Assembly: GCA_015680685.1 (NCBI GenBank)
Contig: MNCI01007659.1
Span: forward strand, 380,594 to 444,593
Direction: 5' to 3'
DNA length: 64,000 nucleotides
From: Gnetum montanum
Lineage: Eukaryota; Streptophyta; Gnetopsida; Gnetales; Gnetaceae
The notes under the pieces are model-generated. The model was not told where the DNA came from and searched no databases. It worked only from the letters and a program-made list of their open reading frames with translations. This document shows, one piece after another, positions 32,623 through 44,600 of this stretch. Numbering within the stretch: position 1 is the stretch's first letter; the number at the start of each line of letters is the position of its first letter. Both the position numbers and the translations under genes were made by a program.

Positions 32623-34784
32623 ATCCTTAGTGACTCAATGAGCCTAGTGGCTTGAATAATATTATTTCTTTCCATCACTATTTAATGTCTCCATATTTTG
32701 ATTATGGATTGAATGTTTGACTAAGTCATACTTAATGTTCTTTCTCATCTTAGTTTGTTCAATTTATGGTATTTCATGTTTTAAATCCTTTTGATTTATT
32801 TAGGAATTGAGATAGACATGTTATTATCAATTCTAATGTTTATATCTTTATTTGTTGTTCTTATGTTTTTTAATATGTATATTTAATTTATGTTGTTCAA
32901 GGTAAGTGTCTCATAACTCAGTCATGGGGGAAAGGCACATTTATGTATGTATTCTTTAGTTCTTTCCTATGTCATTCATCTTACCTATATACATGTTTAG
33001 CATTTGACTATGATTTTTTCCTTCATGTCTTCTTTGGAAATTACACTTATTATTGTTTTCATGCCTAATTTTTATAATGGTGGTTTAATAATTAAATATT
33101 TTACATGATTTTTAGCATTATTGCAATCTAACATGTTTAGGCAAGTGCACTATGCATATCTAAGGCCCATGTAGAAATTGGTCATAAGATCTTAGGCCTT
33201 AGTTTATGAACTAGTAGAAAGATAACATATATTGACTCCATTGGAAGAATACAACTAAATATATAAGTGAAAGAATTACATGCTTGGACTACAAGTTAGT
33301 GATATGCACTATGATCCGTACCCAAGTATAAGCCAAAAGATTTATTATAGATTTCCATTAATCTTGAGGCATCTTTAATCTTGTAGGTATGCTAGGGGAC
33401 TCTTCTTATCAACCACCATTCCCTAACTTCTCTACTTAAAATGGAAATTTTATAATATGTCTTAGGTTAAAGTTATTTATACATTTTGTAATTCCTTTAC
33501 ATAAAATTTTTTATGTGTCTTGTTCCTATTTTTGGACCTTAGGTTTTAAATTCATGAAACTAGCTTTACTCAGTCATGGAGAAATGATGAGGTGTTCAAT
33601 GAAATTTTCTATCTCTATTGTAAGTCATGAATTTAGAAAGTGTTTCACATGTCTTATGTTTGTAGTTCTAACATTGCCTCTCATATCACACTTTTGAATT
33701 TTGTGCATGTCTCAAAATTCTTAGGATGTTTCTAACCTCGTTCAAATACCTTAAGATCTTTTTGACATGTTCTCTTAGATTCTATATGTCTCGTAAGATT
33801 AACAATTGTAATCCTAGCATAGAAAGATGGGTGCATTGACTCCCCTACATTAGTGCATATCTTACTTACTCAAGTTTGGGCCTAGGTATTGAAATTATGA
33901 TTCAATTAGCTAGGGTAGTGTTTTTAGACTACCATTAATGCCTAGGCATTGATGAACCTCCACTATTACTTTGTGAAAATGATAAATACTTAGGATAATC
34001 TCTCACACATAATTTTATCATTATCTTAGTTTTACTTGGATATCTAAGGCTTTTTGCATCTGGTTAATGCCTAGGCATTGATGAACCTCCACTGTTACTT
34101 TGTGAAAATCATAAATACTTAGGATAAGCTCTCACACATAATTTTATCATTATCTTAGTTTTACTTGGATATTTTATGCTTTTAGCATTTGGTTTGTCTG
34201 AAGAGCTTCTACTTTCTTATGTAAGTGAATTTTCTTTCTATTTTAAATGTATGTTTTGGGCTATCACTTTTACGAGTGTGCCTAGACATTGTCAGAATGC
34301 TACTAATTAGTCAATCTGGAGTTTAGTGTTTACACAGTGAATAAAGCTCATGATTTTCCCTTTGTTTCATGACTTGGATATCTTAACATATTAAAATATC
34401 ACAAATATTTATTTCATTTCTATTATATTGAGTTCGAACAATTCATTCTTATTCAAGGAGGTCACAACTATACAACATGGTATTGGGCCATTAAGGTTAT
34501 GACTCGAAGCCATTCATTGCTTTCTATGTGTGGTGTTATGCCTGTTCCTTAAGGGATTGTGACACATATGCATCATTGTGAGAAATATTCTTATCCCACT
34601 GGGGATTGCAATACATTTGTATTATTTATCATTTTTTCCTATATTTAAAAAATCTATAAAAATTACGAAATATAAAATTATAAATTCTTTCCTATTTCAT
34701 CATGATGGTAACATGGGTTTTTGATATATGATATGTATTATAATATCTTTTATATTTACTAAATGCAACGATATATAAAATTAT
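32623..34784. other. Unassigned AT-rich region with local duplications
   Basis: No domain recognised. A direct tandem duplication of 129 bp starts at 33941 and 34070 (CCTAGGCATTGATGAACCTC both times) and runs to about 34180. The phrase CTTAGGTTTTAAATTCATGA, preceded by TTGTTCCTATTTTTGG (33520-33560), recurs slightly changed at 34935-34975. The short phrase CTCAGTCATGG appears near 32918 and 33570, with TTAGTCATGG near 34983. It is probably part of a rearranged LTR element I cannot name. Confidence 0.4.
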
Positions 34785-34910
34785 TCACCTCAAAATCCAT
34801 GAAATGACTATCTAATGCCTAGGGGAGATGTCTTCTTTGAGATTGGAACATCTCGCTGCAATAGACTTCAATTCTAAGGAGACTTCTCTTCTATAAAGGA
34901 GATGTCTCTA
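34785..34910 (-). repeat. Inverted fragment of the copia LTR
   Basis: The inverse complement matches 31855-31985 of the copia LTR almost base for base: CTATAGAAGAGAAGTCTCCT there corresponds to TTATAGAAGAGAAGTCTCCT here, and TAGATAGTCATTTCATGGAT is identical. With the direct-orientation copy it forms an inverted repeat with about 2.8 kb between the arms. Confidence 0.8.
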
Positions 34911-34984
34911 AGGAGAGACCTTGTTATGTGTCTAGTTCCTATTTTTGTATCTTAGGTTTTAAATCCATGAAAGTAACTTTCCTT

Positions 34985-35350
34985 AGTCATGGATATTATG
35001 ATGTAGATTGGGTAGGTTCTTCAAATGATTATCGAAGCACAAGTGGAAATTTCTTTTTTCTAGGATGAAGCCTTATCTCCTAGACTACCAAAAAGTAATC
35101 CTTCACATCACTTTCTATAGTAGAAGCTAAATATATCTCAATTGAAAGTTGTTATGCTCAACTTCTATGGATGAGAGAAACTCTTAAAAATCTAGGCATC
35201 TAATGAAAATCTACACCTATCGTTTGTGACAACAATAGCACTATAAATATGACCAAAAATCCAATTTAGCATTCCTGCATGTAACACATTGAAATTCATC
35301 ATCACTTTATATGTGAACATACTCAACAGGTGCACATAAAACTATAGTTT
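34985..35350 (+). pseudogene. Second Ty1/copia RNase H fragment
   Basis: A diverged direct copy of 30760-31110: ALSIVEAKYISIESCYAQL (first residues by comparison), WMRETLKNLGI, CDNNSTINMTKNPI, HIEIHHHFICEHTQQVHIKL. It ends at about 35350, where T2 RT sequence of the opposite strand begins. There is no polypurine tract or LTR after it. Confidence 0.85.
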
Positions 35351-35990
35351 ATTGGATACTAGCAAAGGAAAATAATCCTTGATGGTTGCCTTATTTAGGT
35401 CTTATAAATCGATATATATGCATATACTCCCATTTTTCTTAAGGACTACCACTATGTTGGACATCCATTTTGTGTAATTAATAGCTTGAATGAAACTAAC
35501 CTGATATAGTTTTGTGATTTCATCATAGACCACTAGCGTTAAATCTAGTTTAACCTTACAAAATTCTTTCTTAACTAACTTGATACTAGGGTCAAGTATG
35601 ATGTTATGTCGCACTAGACATGGGTCAAGTCCTAGCATATCTTCACATGACCAAGCAAAGACCTTAATGTTATCATGGAGGATCTTGGTGATGTCTTGAG
35701 CCTGTTGAGGTTCCAATGAGGAACTTAGTTTTAGTGTTTTCTCCTCACCACTATGTGTTGTGATAGGAACCTCAACTAGAGAGTCTTCAGTAATGTCACC
35801 AGCCTCAAGGTCAAGGTTTTTCACTAGGTTTTTAGGCCATTCTAGAGGTCTCTCTATAGAGGCTATGTGATACCCTTAGGCTCAAGGTCTAAACAATTAA
35901 GTTCTATTATCTATTCAACATCATCATGAGGCCCACTTAGGCTCAAAGGAAAATTGATTTGTTTCCATGTGTTCATACTTCAATCCTACA
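35350..35990 (-). pseudogene. pol: T2 polymerase start (RT N-terminus), truncated
   Basis: On the - strand from about 35860: NLDLEAGDITEDSLVEVPI, KTLKLSSSLEPQQAQDITKI, then VFAWSCEDMLGLDP, LVRHNIILDP, DEITKLYQVSFIQAINYTKW and NIVVVLKKNGSICIYIDL. It is the direct counterpart of T1 22966-23520 and better preserved, with an open frame of 140 codons. The rest of RT and everything downstream is missing because the copia fragment adjoins at about 35350. Upstream, ATATGTAGGATTGAAG near 35.99 kb matches the possible splice acceptor of T1. Confidence 0.85.
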
Positions 35991-36739
35991 TATTAACCAT
36001 AAGCACATTAAGTGACACCTGGATAACAAAATGAGTAAATACTGCCAAAATATTGTAAAGTACTTTAGTAATAATGCATGAATAATCCAAAAAATATATT
36101 TCATTAATGGTTAAGTAAGATTTAAATAAGCCCACTAAGGTTACCAGAGGTAGGTGAAACAAATGGGATGAAGGCCAAACAAGATCAAATGATGGTAGAA
36201 TTAAGTCAAATGATGACAAAACTCCATTTAATGATGTCATTTAAGAGAAAAACATGGTCAAAAGAGGTCATATAAGGAGATTTCAAGTGGATAAGAAGCA
36301 TCAAAGGCTAAAAAGCATGAAATGAGGCTAAACAAGGGCCAAATGATGGTCAACTATGGTCAAGTGATGACCAAATGATAGTTGAGCCCCATCAAATGGC
36401 ACTCTTGATGGTTAAACAAGGTCACAATGATGCCCAATGGTATAAATTATTGTTAACTCAAGTTTTCCAAGGTCAAGTGATGCTAAATAATAAAAAAACT
36501 TTGGAATAGGGCCAAATGATGCTCCAATGACAAAAAATAAAGTCAAATAGCACCATAGGTCAAGTAATGATGGTTAACAATGCATAACAAGGTCTAAACA
36601 AGTTGAAACATCATGGAGCAAAGCCAAATATGTTAAGATGGAAAACATGTGAAAACGATGGTCAATATTGGTCAATCAGGGTTAAATTGTGCCAGTAGTG
36701 GAGGTTTACAAGGTTGATAGGTGAGTTTAGGCACTTGGT
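35991..36739 (-). other. T2 spacer with GGTCAAATGATGG phrases
   Basis: Equivalent by position to T1 22331-22965. Many irregular repeats of GTCAAATGATG, GGCCAAATGATGG and GGTCAAGTGATG occur at 36180-36560, spaced about 15-60 bases. No coding content is recognised; one open frame of 84 codons on the - strand has no family signature. Confidence 0.45.
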
Positions 36740-36779
36740 ATGGCCATTTTAATGTTGTTTGAAGTTAAAAATGAAACCT

Positions 36780-38560
36780 CTTCTTGTGACTATGCTAGGC
36801 CCAACTAGGACTATATTGGCTAGTGTAGTTGGGATAGGCCCCAATATAGTCAATGTTAGTAGGTAGTTTTCCAAGTTTTTTATGGCCAATTTAGGGGTCT
36901 CGATGGTTTGTATGGTTGGTGCAGTGGATTGTGGTTGGTGATTGGTGAACCTAGGCATTGTTTTGATCCTCCAAAAGCTGCAAATGATGTCAAGTACTGG
37001 TGACTACATTGGGACTATGTTAGCCAACATAGTCCCAGCATAGATGCATGTGAAGAAGGTGTTTATGGGGTCATAAGGTTAGAATTTCTGCCTCATCAAC
37101 TTCCTAAAATAGTGCAAGGGAATTAGGGTTATGAACTAGTCATCCAAAGGTTAGAATAAGCCATTGAAAGTGATTTTTGAAGCCATATTCCACTAGACTA
37201 CACTAGTCAATGTAGTTGAGCCTGCCATCAGTGTAGATGGAGGAAATCTAGTGTTTTCAAGGCTGACATGAGGTGAAATTATAGCTAGGTAAGGTCAAAT
37301 AATCTTCTAGGTTTTCAAGTCAAGTTTTGGCCTATTCAAAGTGTTGCAGTACTAGTCAAACAAACCTAGAATCATTACACTGGGACTATGCAAGCCAACA
37401 TAGTCTAAGCTTACTTTAATATAGTCTAAAATGAATCTTTATTTTTGATGAAATTTGGTGATCGATCGACTAGATTCTTGGGTTCTTGGATCACTATTGT
37501 TCATGGATAGGGTTTAGACTCAAAAGTTTAATGATTATTTTAATTTTGAATTGATCATACACCCTTGGACTACATTGTCCAACATATTCCTAGCATAGTT
37601 GAGGGGTGTAGGTTAATTTTTGATGAATTTTAACTTGGTTCAAAAGCTTTAGTACTCTTTGAAGTCTCTAGTAGGGTTTTAAGGTTGAGATGATACATTG
37701 AGAAGTTTATTTGACTTATTTATGTCTTAATTTGGGATTTTCACAAAGGGACTATGCTAGCCAACATAGTCCTTTGCTTCCCCAGTGTAGTTTGAAGGTT
37801 TATGTATGTTCAAACTAACTTTGTTTCTACTATTTTATAGTTCAAAGTTATCAAAGGTCTCTAGAAGGTGTGTAGACCAAGATATGTTGATTAAAAGGTA
37901 ATTTTTGACATTCGGTGATCAACCCTCACCCAACTATGCTAGGACTCTACTGGCCAGCATAGTTCAAGTCATCCCCAATGTAGTGCCAACATGGGAGTAG
38001 GGCTTGTCTCATTTTTTGCTAGGTTATTTTGCATTTAAGGCTTACCAAAGACTTTGGACAAGTGTGGAGTTTAGAGTGTGTCATTTTCAAGATTAATTTT
38101 GGCTTTTCATGTTCATCTCCTATTCAACTACTTTGGGATTACACTGGCCAACATAATTGGGATCATCTCTAGCATAGTACGAAGGTTGGGGTAGGATTTG
38201 ACTTATTTTCAATAAATTTTTTGACATTTTAAGGCCATTGAAGATGATGAGAGGATGTAATGATTAAGAAATGTTAGTTCAAAGGTTACTTAAAGTATTA
38301 AAGGATTAAATTCCTCTCAACTATGCTAGGACTATGATGGCTAGTGTAGTTGAGGTGTTTCCAACATAGTCCAGGCAAGATAGATGATTTTTGATGCTTT
38401 TTGACTAGTCTTATGAAGTTCTAGAGCTTTTGGAGGCTTTAGCTATGGTTTGATGCATGGTGTAATCATTTTCGAGTAGATCGGGAGTCTAGTAAGTGGT
38501 AGAAGACATCATCCCTCTTGGGACTACATTGGCCAACATAGTTAGGTTGCTAGCCAATGT
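36780..38560 (+). repeat. T2 tandem array of about 190-bp units with inverted-repeat cores
   Basis: Ten units whose dyad centres lie near 36817, 37023, 37205, 37394, 37578, 37761, 37952, 38148, 38341 and 38533 (spacing 182-206, mean near 191). The best core, at 37011-37036, is GGGACTATGTT then AGCC then AACATAGTCCC: perfect 11-base arms with a 4-base loop. Others are GACTACATTGGCCAACATAG and ACTATGCTAGCCAACATAGT. The sequence between cores is highly diverged. The position upstream of the antisense gene is the same as in T1. Confidence 0.8.
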
Positions 38561-39196
38561 AGTTACCCAAAATAACCAATTTTGATGTGATTTTTGGCTT
38601 TCCTTGGTGTTTGGTATCCTTCCATATCAACACCCAATTACCAATTTTGGACATAAGGCTTTTTACATTTAAATATGAGATAGATGGAAAGCTAATAGAT
38701 AGGTTTTCGTAATGGTTGGGGTTTACAACCCGTTCCAAGGCTTCTAGGGGCTTAAACCCTAGCATAGTTGTCATGGAGTAACCTAAATCCAAGTGTGTTA
38801 AGATTTTTATTGGCTTATTAAAGAGGCACCTAATGGCGCCCACCTCAAATTTGAATTGTTAAACAAATTGATTTTCCACTAACCCAATGGAGTTCCACCT
38901 TCTAATTGTGATCATGAAGTTATGTGGAACTTGGATGAGTGTTTTATGAAACTACGATTTTGGTGGTTAACACATAAGTTTGGGAGCAATTCTTTACTTT
39001 GAAATTTTGCAAAAATCAAACATCTCACACAAATTTCATCCTACAATGCATAGCATGAGAGCTTTGATCTTACTCTTGCCTTAATTTCATTCATCCTTAG
39101 CATAGTCTAGTCATTCTACACTAAGAAGTGAGTAAAGTTACAAGAGAATCTTCAGAGGCTTGAAGATTTCAAAGATTTTGGCACTATTTGTTCAAG
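38561..39196 (+). promoter_or_regulatory. 5' flank of the T2 antisense gene
   Basis: From the end of the array to the start codon. CCCACCTCAAATTTGAATTG near 38839 marks where similarity to the T1 flank begins. The last 150 bases (TCATTCATCCTTAGCATAGT onward) would be leader. I see no convincing TATA box. Confidence 0.4.
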
Positions 39197-42100
39197 ATGT
39201 CAAATAATAAAGCTTCAACAAGTAAGAATCTAGCCATGGATGAGGCTGACATAGCTACAAGAGGGCTCTCCAATCTACCATGAACTTTGCTAGGAGAAGG
39301 ATCTTCCATCATGACTCCCAAGTACACAATCCCTAGCCATTTCCCAAGAAGTTTTGTTAGAATCCTAGGAGTTTTTGCTAAGTACACTTATGCATTGAGT
39401 GAAATTAAATTCCATGAAATTCCTACATTAGATATAGGTCATGTTTATGAGGTTTTAGTGTTGCTTTGGTTTTGGAATTGGTCTATGCCAACTTATAAAT
39501 TTGGTTCCAGCTTATTTTATGCATTTTTTATATTTTTCCACCAAAAAGCAATGTCATTTTTGTTTTTTTTGTTTTTTATTTTTACATAAAACAACTTGAA
39601 ATTTTTAATTTTTTTGGCCATGGGGTTGTAGTACATAGTTTAATGGTCAAATAGTGTTGAACCACTAGATTCTATCTTACCATGAATTTTCCTGTAAGCT
39701 AGTTCACAAAGGTTCTTTTTTAGGATTTACTATTTTTTCGTGTCAATTTCCGAATTTTTTGTGCAAAAGTGGCTAAGGATTTTTGGTTTTTTAAGTTTTT
39801 TATTTTTACTTTATTATTTATCAGTTCAAATGGTTCTATAATCACTGAGTTCCAATCTATGGTTAACCTTTTATGATTTTTTTTATGGACTACTGCATAG
39901 TTAGATTTTTGGTTTTTATGGCTTTACCCTTCTAAAAATGGGCAACGTTGATACTTGGAAGAATTTTTCTAGCCAATTTCCCAGGCTCTTAGAGATTCTT
40001 GGAGGTGTTAGAAAAGGTTTGGCATTGGTTTTAGTGATTTTGAAAATTTTTCCATATTTTTTATCAGTGATTCACTACAGTTGTTTTCTATAGTTTTGGG
40101 TTTTATGCAATTTTTTGTTAAATTTTGTTATGGTTTTGGGTTGTTCTTAAAAATTTTTCCTAGGCTTGGGACTACAATGTAGATGTTGAATTTTTTTGAT
40201 TTTTTATGTGTCTTAGAAAAAAATTTTAGTTCTAATTTATCATTTGCAAACTACCTTGTATAGGCAACATTGGTGTGGTTTCTGAATTTTAATGGCTGTA
40301 TTCAAAGGTTCCTAAGGTTACTTATATGTTGTACTTTAGTTTTCAATGTTCACTTAAGTTTTTTAAAATTTTTTTGCTAACTCCCCTAGAGTTTTTACTA
40401 CAACTAGTTTCACTGTTAACTAGGATTTCTAGTAAAAAGTTTGCAAAATTACAGTTGGGATTTTATGATTATTGTTGTAGGTACAAGCTAGTTCTCATGG
40501 ATTCAATGTTTCTACATAAAATTTTTATAATTTTTTATGCATATTTCACCATGAAACTATTATCGGTTGTTGATTAAGTACCTTGTTCTTTTTGGTTTTT
40601 TATGTGCAAACTAGCCATAATTTTGGTTATCACATTATTTTGGTTCTAAGTGTTGAAAATTATGAATTTTATTACTTGGCTTAATTGAGAACATTGACAT
40701 TGAGGTATTAATAATTTTGGTTATCTAATAGTCATTCATTTTGTTGGTCATTTATGGTTTAAATGGTTTTTTTGTTGTCTACAAGGCCTTTCTAAAATCA
40801 ATCCTAGTCATCATTGAGCTGGTGGAGCTACTTTACTACATTCACACACCATGGCCCAACACCCCACCTGTATACATGGTCTTGGAGCATGGCTTCTTGT
40901 GGTTTCAGCTGAGGGCAAAGGAATTCTTGGCTTACCTGCTCCAAAATTTTAATGTGATGGTGTGGTTACACTTAGCTTCAAAGACAACATTAGTAATTGT
41001 GGAGACCTTATTGCCTCACTCTACACATATGATCATCAACTTCATAGTTGATGGTTTCCAAACTCGCAGTGAGGATGAAAAATTCAAAGCCATATACACC
41101 AGAGGGACACATAAGTTATCCAAAATCTGGGACATGTCTGAAATCATCTAATGCAATGTAAAAAGAAAAGACACACACACACAATACTACTTGGTCATCA
41201 TGCTAACATGTTGTTTCAGAATCCTCCTAGCACTATCTACCATTTTGAGGGGCAAGTGCAAAGTTAAGTTGCTTTTTATTTTCTTTGGGTATCCTTAGGC
41301 TATTTTGGCTTAATGGTTTTTATTTTGGATGACATGCTTGTAAGTACAAGGTGGATGACCATGCATTGATCAAGAGTAACCAACTCTTTCCTGTAGCCCA
41401 AATAGCTTTGGGAGTATTTACTAAAGGCCAAGTGATGAGGCTCATTGTAATGGATCAACTCAAGGATGACTTTGATAGGTGCACCGCACTCTATGCCAAA
41501 GCCTACCGCAAGTGTTTGGTGAATGGGATAGCCCATAGTTGGTGGAAAATCCCAGATTTTAGTGTAGAGACACATATCCCCTTAAGTGTCACCACATTAC
41601 CTTCATCAAGTAAGAAAAGTAAGGATTTTTGTTTTGTTCTATTTTTTTATATTTTATTTTATTTTTATGCTATGTCAACAGTTTCATGGCTACATAATTG
41701 TAGGTTATTTAAACTTTAATTATTTAAATGGTTTTATTGGTATGGCTATAAACCTGGCTTTAATTGGTTACACTTGTTATTATTTTGGTTTTATGTGATG
41801 TGCCTATGCTTAAACTAATTTGCCTTTTGTCGTGTTGTAGAGGCTACCTCCTCCTCTACCATCACCTTGATTACTTTAGGATGCTCTAAGGAGACTCTTC
41901 TCCTCAAGTTTGTTGAGGTGGATTTGTTGTAGTAGTGGTTGGCTAATCATGTGCCTAGAAATATCCAAGCAAAAATCACTGATGTAGGTTGATTAATTTT
42001 TTCCTGGCCCCTAGCCCAACCATCCCTACCCTAGAGATGGTGAACATCATTAACATCTTTAACAAAAGAGTCAAGAAGTTCATCACCATCATTCATGATA

Positions 42101-44600
42101 GGCCTATCACCCTAGTCATCAATGAATTCATCTTATATGACCTCTTTGGCATCCCTCATGAGGGCTTGAAAGTTGATACCAAAGTAGGGAAAGAGGCGGT
42201 CCACCAGGAGGAAGTGAAAAAATGGCTAAACACTCATTGTGATCACAAGGGGTTGTCTCTAGACCAATTTCAAATTACAAATGCTAAAAATACATATCCC
42301 TTGTTCCATTTCCAAACATTTCCTAAGTTTTTGTCACAAGGAAAGGTGGCATTTAGCAAGCATGAATCATGAAGAAGGTCCTCACCAAGGGCACTCAATT
42401 TAATTGGGCTACTCATTTAGTTTCTAGGCTATGTGGGGAGATCCTAAAACTTCAAAACAACCTTAAGACAAAATGCCACATGCACTTTGCATTTTTTGTA
42501 GCATATCTAAGAACCTTCATAGAGTTCCTAGTGGTGCAATATGATAGATGATGAGTATGCCAAGATCCATCCTAGCTTTCCAAGACTTGGATGAAACTCA
42601 TTTTTTCCACCATGTAGGTTCAAAACCAACTATAGGATGTTAGGGAATCACTATTTGTCACAACTAAGAATTTTAGTGTTGTATGTTGTGCTTGTCCTAA
42701 TAACATGAAAATTGAGCCACAAGTTTCCTAAGGAAATGTTGAAAAGACCAAGGAATTTCATGCTAAAGTTGATGGTGCAACTAGAGCAAAATTGAAGAGG
42801 CTTATGGTTGAGGAAGTAGCACCAATGATTAAGAAGCCTACGAAGAGGAGGCTTGTGGTTAAACTTGACTAGGCACATCATGTGATTGTAGGTATGTTTT
42901 AGTTTGTTTTATTTTTAAGTTGTTTTGCATTTTATTTTTTTATATTATAAGGCTATGTCATTATTTTGTTTTATGCAAAATGTACTATGTTGTTCTATGC
43001 TTTGTTTTTTGTTATTCTTGTAGACAAGCAACAAGAATTGGTAGCCCATAAAGCAATGGTAAAGGTAGAGTAGAAATACTTGGAAGAGCATTCTTTACAA
43101 TGGCATGAGGAGGAGGGGTTATCCAACATTGCATTGGATGCCCTTGACGCTATATTTAATGATTCATAGCTAGGTGAACCCTTTGTTATTGTGCCAAATG
43201 ATGTCCAAATTATTCATGAATTTTATTCTTATGTGTTGTGTTTAATGTTTTCATGTTTAATGCTTGGTTTTAACTATATAAGCTACAACTATGCTTGTTG
43301 CAGCTCCTAATTCCCATCCATGTGCCTCAACCTCTACATTTTGCATGAAACCGTGGGTGGAGATTCCCAATAAGATGGAGTTAATGCATGGGGTAGTTGA
43401 ATACATGATCGATCGATTGCAACAAATTGTCCTTGATGTTGGTAAGAACCTTAGCTTATTTTTCCTTTAATGGTTTTTGCTTTATTTTTTCATTTTTTCT
43501 TGTTTATGTAAGTTTTATGGTTATGTGTTCTCATTGTTTTGGAAGTTTTTTGGTTATCTCATTGTTTATTATTTTTAATATGAGTGCTTTATTGTTATTT
43601 TTCTTGCAATGTCTAAGGTTGGATGGGGTTCTAACCATGCCATGGAAATCAATTAATTGTCTAGCCTACCTCCTGAAGTGGAGAATGTGCCATGGAAGCT
43701 ATATGAAAGTGCCAGTGGATGTGCACTTTCATGCACCAAAACTTCATGGTAGTGTCAATGTCCCAACGAGTTCATGTTTTCATGTGGGAACGAGTTGCAA
43801 TATTAGAATGGAAAACTAAGAGGTAGGCTAAAGTGCTTAGAGATCTCCAAGATTGTATGGGATTCATGGAAATCCAAGTGGCTAATACAAATTCCTTGCG
43901 AACCAAGAAGATAATATAGCCACATTATTGGAATTCCATCCATGGAAAGGTTGCTCTTGCTAGGGAGGTCATAGAGCAAAAGCAGTAGATGGATTTTCTT
44001 GGTCACAAGGCCAAGAAGTGGAGAGATTATTGTGCCTGGATCCTTAAGTGAGGCCAAGCACAAAAAGACAATAAGAAAAAGTATAAGGCTTAATGTGAGG
44101 ACTATTTTAGGTGGTTGTAGGAGTCCACCAAATGGTAAAAGTTGGAGTTGTTCATGAGCATCTTTAAATTATTTGAAATCTCTCTAACAATTGTTGATTT
44201 TACAACTTCTTAGGCCTCTACTACTTTTGGGAAGGTGACTATCACCACATTTTCATGGAAGCCATCCACATGGACCAAGATTGATGAGAGAAACATCCTA
44301 ATGGGAATTAATCTTGGGGATTTGGCTTGGGCCCACCTAACCAAGAATCAAATCCTCCATCATTTAGAGGTTGGCCTTCAGAACTTTTTCATGGAGGATG
44401 TTGCACTCTAGCCTTCCAAGGTTTTCTTGTCTTATTTTATTTTAGCATGTTTTATTTTTGTTTAATTTATTTTACTTTCACCTTGTGTATATTATTAATT
44501 AGACTAATGTTATTCTAGTATAGGTACCAGGTGACACCAATAGCCCTAATAGTGATGATATTAGAGATGATCCACAACCCCCTCTAGTTGCATCTTAGCA
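39197..44600 (+). pseudogene. T2 antisense multi-exon gene (unknown protein), better-preserved copy
   Basis: Runs opposite to T2. Exon 1 is 39197-39321 (MSNNKASTSKNLAMDEAD, ends CCCAA/GTACAC). Intron 1 is 1.46 kb. Exon 2 is 40786 to about 41157 (FLKSILVIIELVELLYYI, FLWFQLRAKEFLAYLLQN, TLVIVETLLPH). Exon 3 is about 41346-41609 (YKVDDHALIKSNQLFPVAQI, LYAKAYRKCLVNGIAHSWW, ends before GTAAG). Exon 4 is about 41842-42890 (TLLLKFVEVD, VPRNIQAKITDVG, NIINIFNKRVKKFITII, ITLVINEFILYDLFGIPHEG, FPKFLSQGKVAFSKHES, KCHMHFAFFVAYLRTF, ESLFVTTKNF, KVDGATRAKLKRLM). Exon 5 is about 43023-43170 (SNIALDALDAIF). Exon 6 is about 43302-43441 (MKPWVEIPNKMELMHGVVEY, then G/GTAAG). Exon 7 is about 43620-44150 (KVLRDLQDCMGFMEIQV, HGKVALAREVIEQKQ, YCAWILK, KDNKKKYKA). 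Another may follow at about 44217-44520. Exon 4 contains in-frame stops and shifts. Coding exons keep clear amino-acid similarity to T1 while introns differ more, so the gene was once selected. Function unknown. Confidence 0.7.

Noticed and set aside
39287-39589. Open frame of 100 codons overlapping exon 1 of the antisense gene
   Set aside because: It runs through the splice donor into intron 1; only the first exon part aligns with T1.
41169-41184. ACACAC run in the antisense gene intron
   Set aside because: Simple dinucleotide repeat without further signal.
43427-43819. Open frame of 130 codons with hydrophobic start
   Set aside because: Phenylalanine-rich reading of an intron plus the wrong frame of exon 7; the conserved frame is another one.
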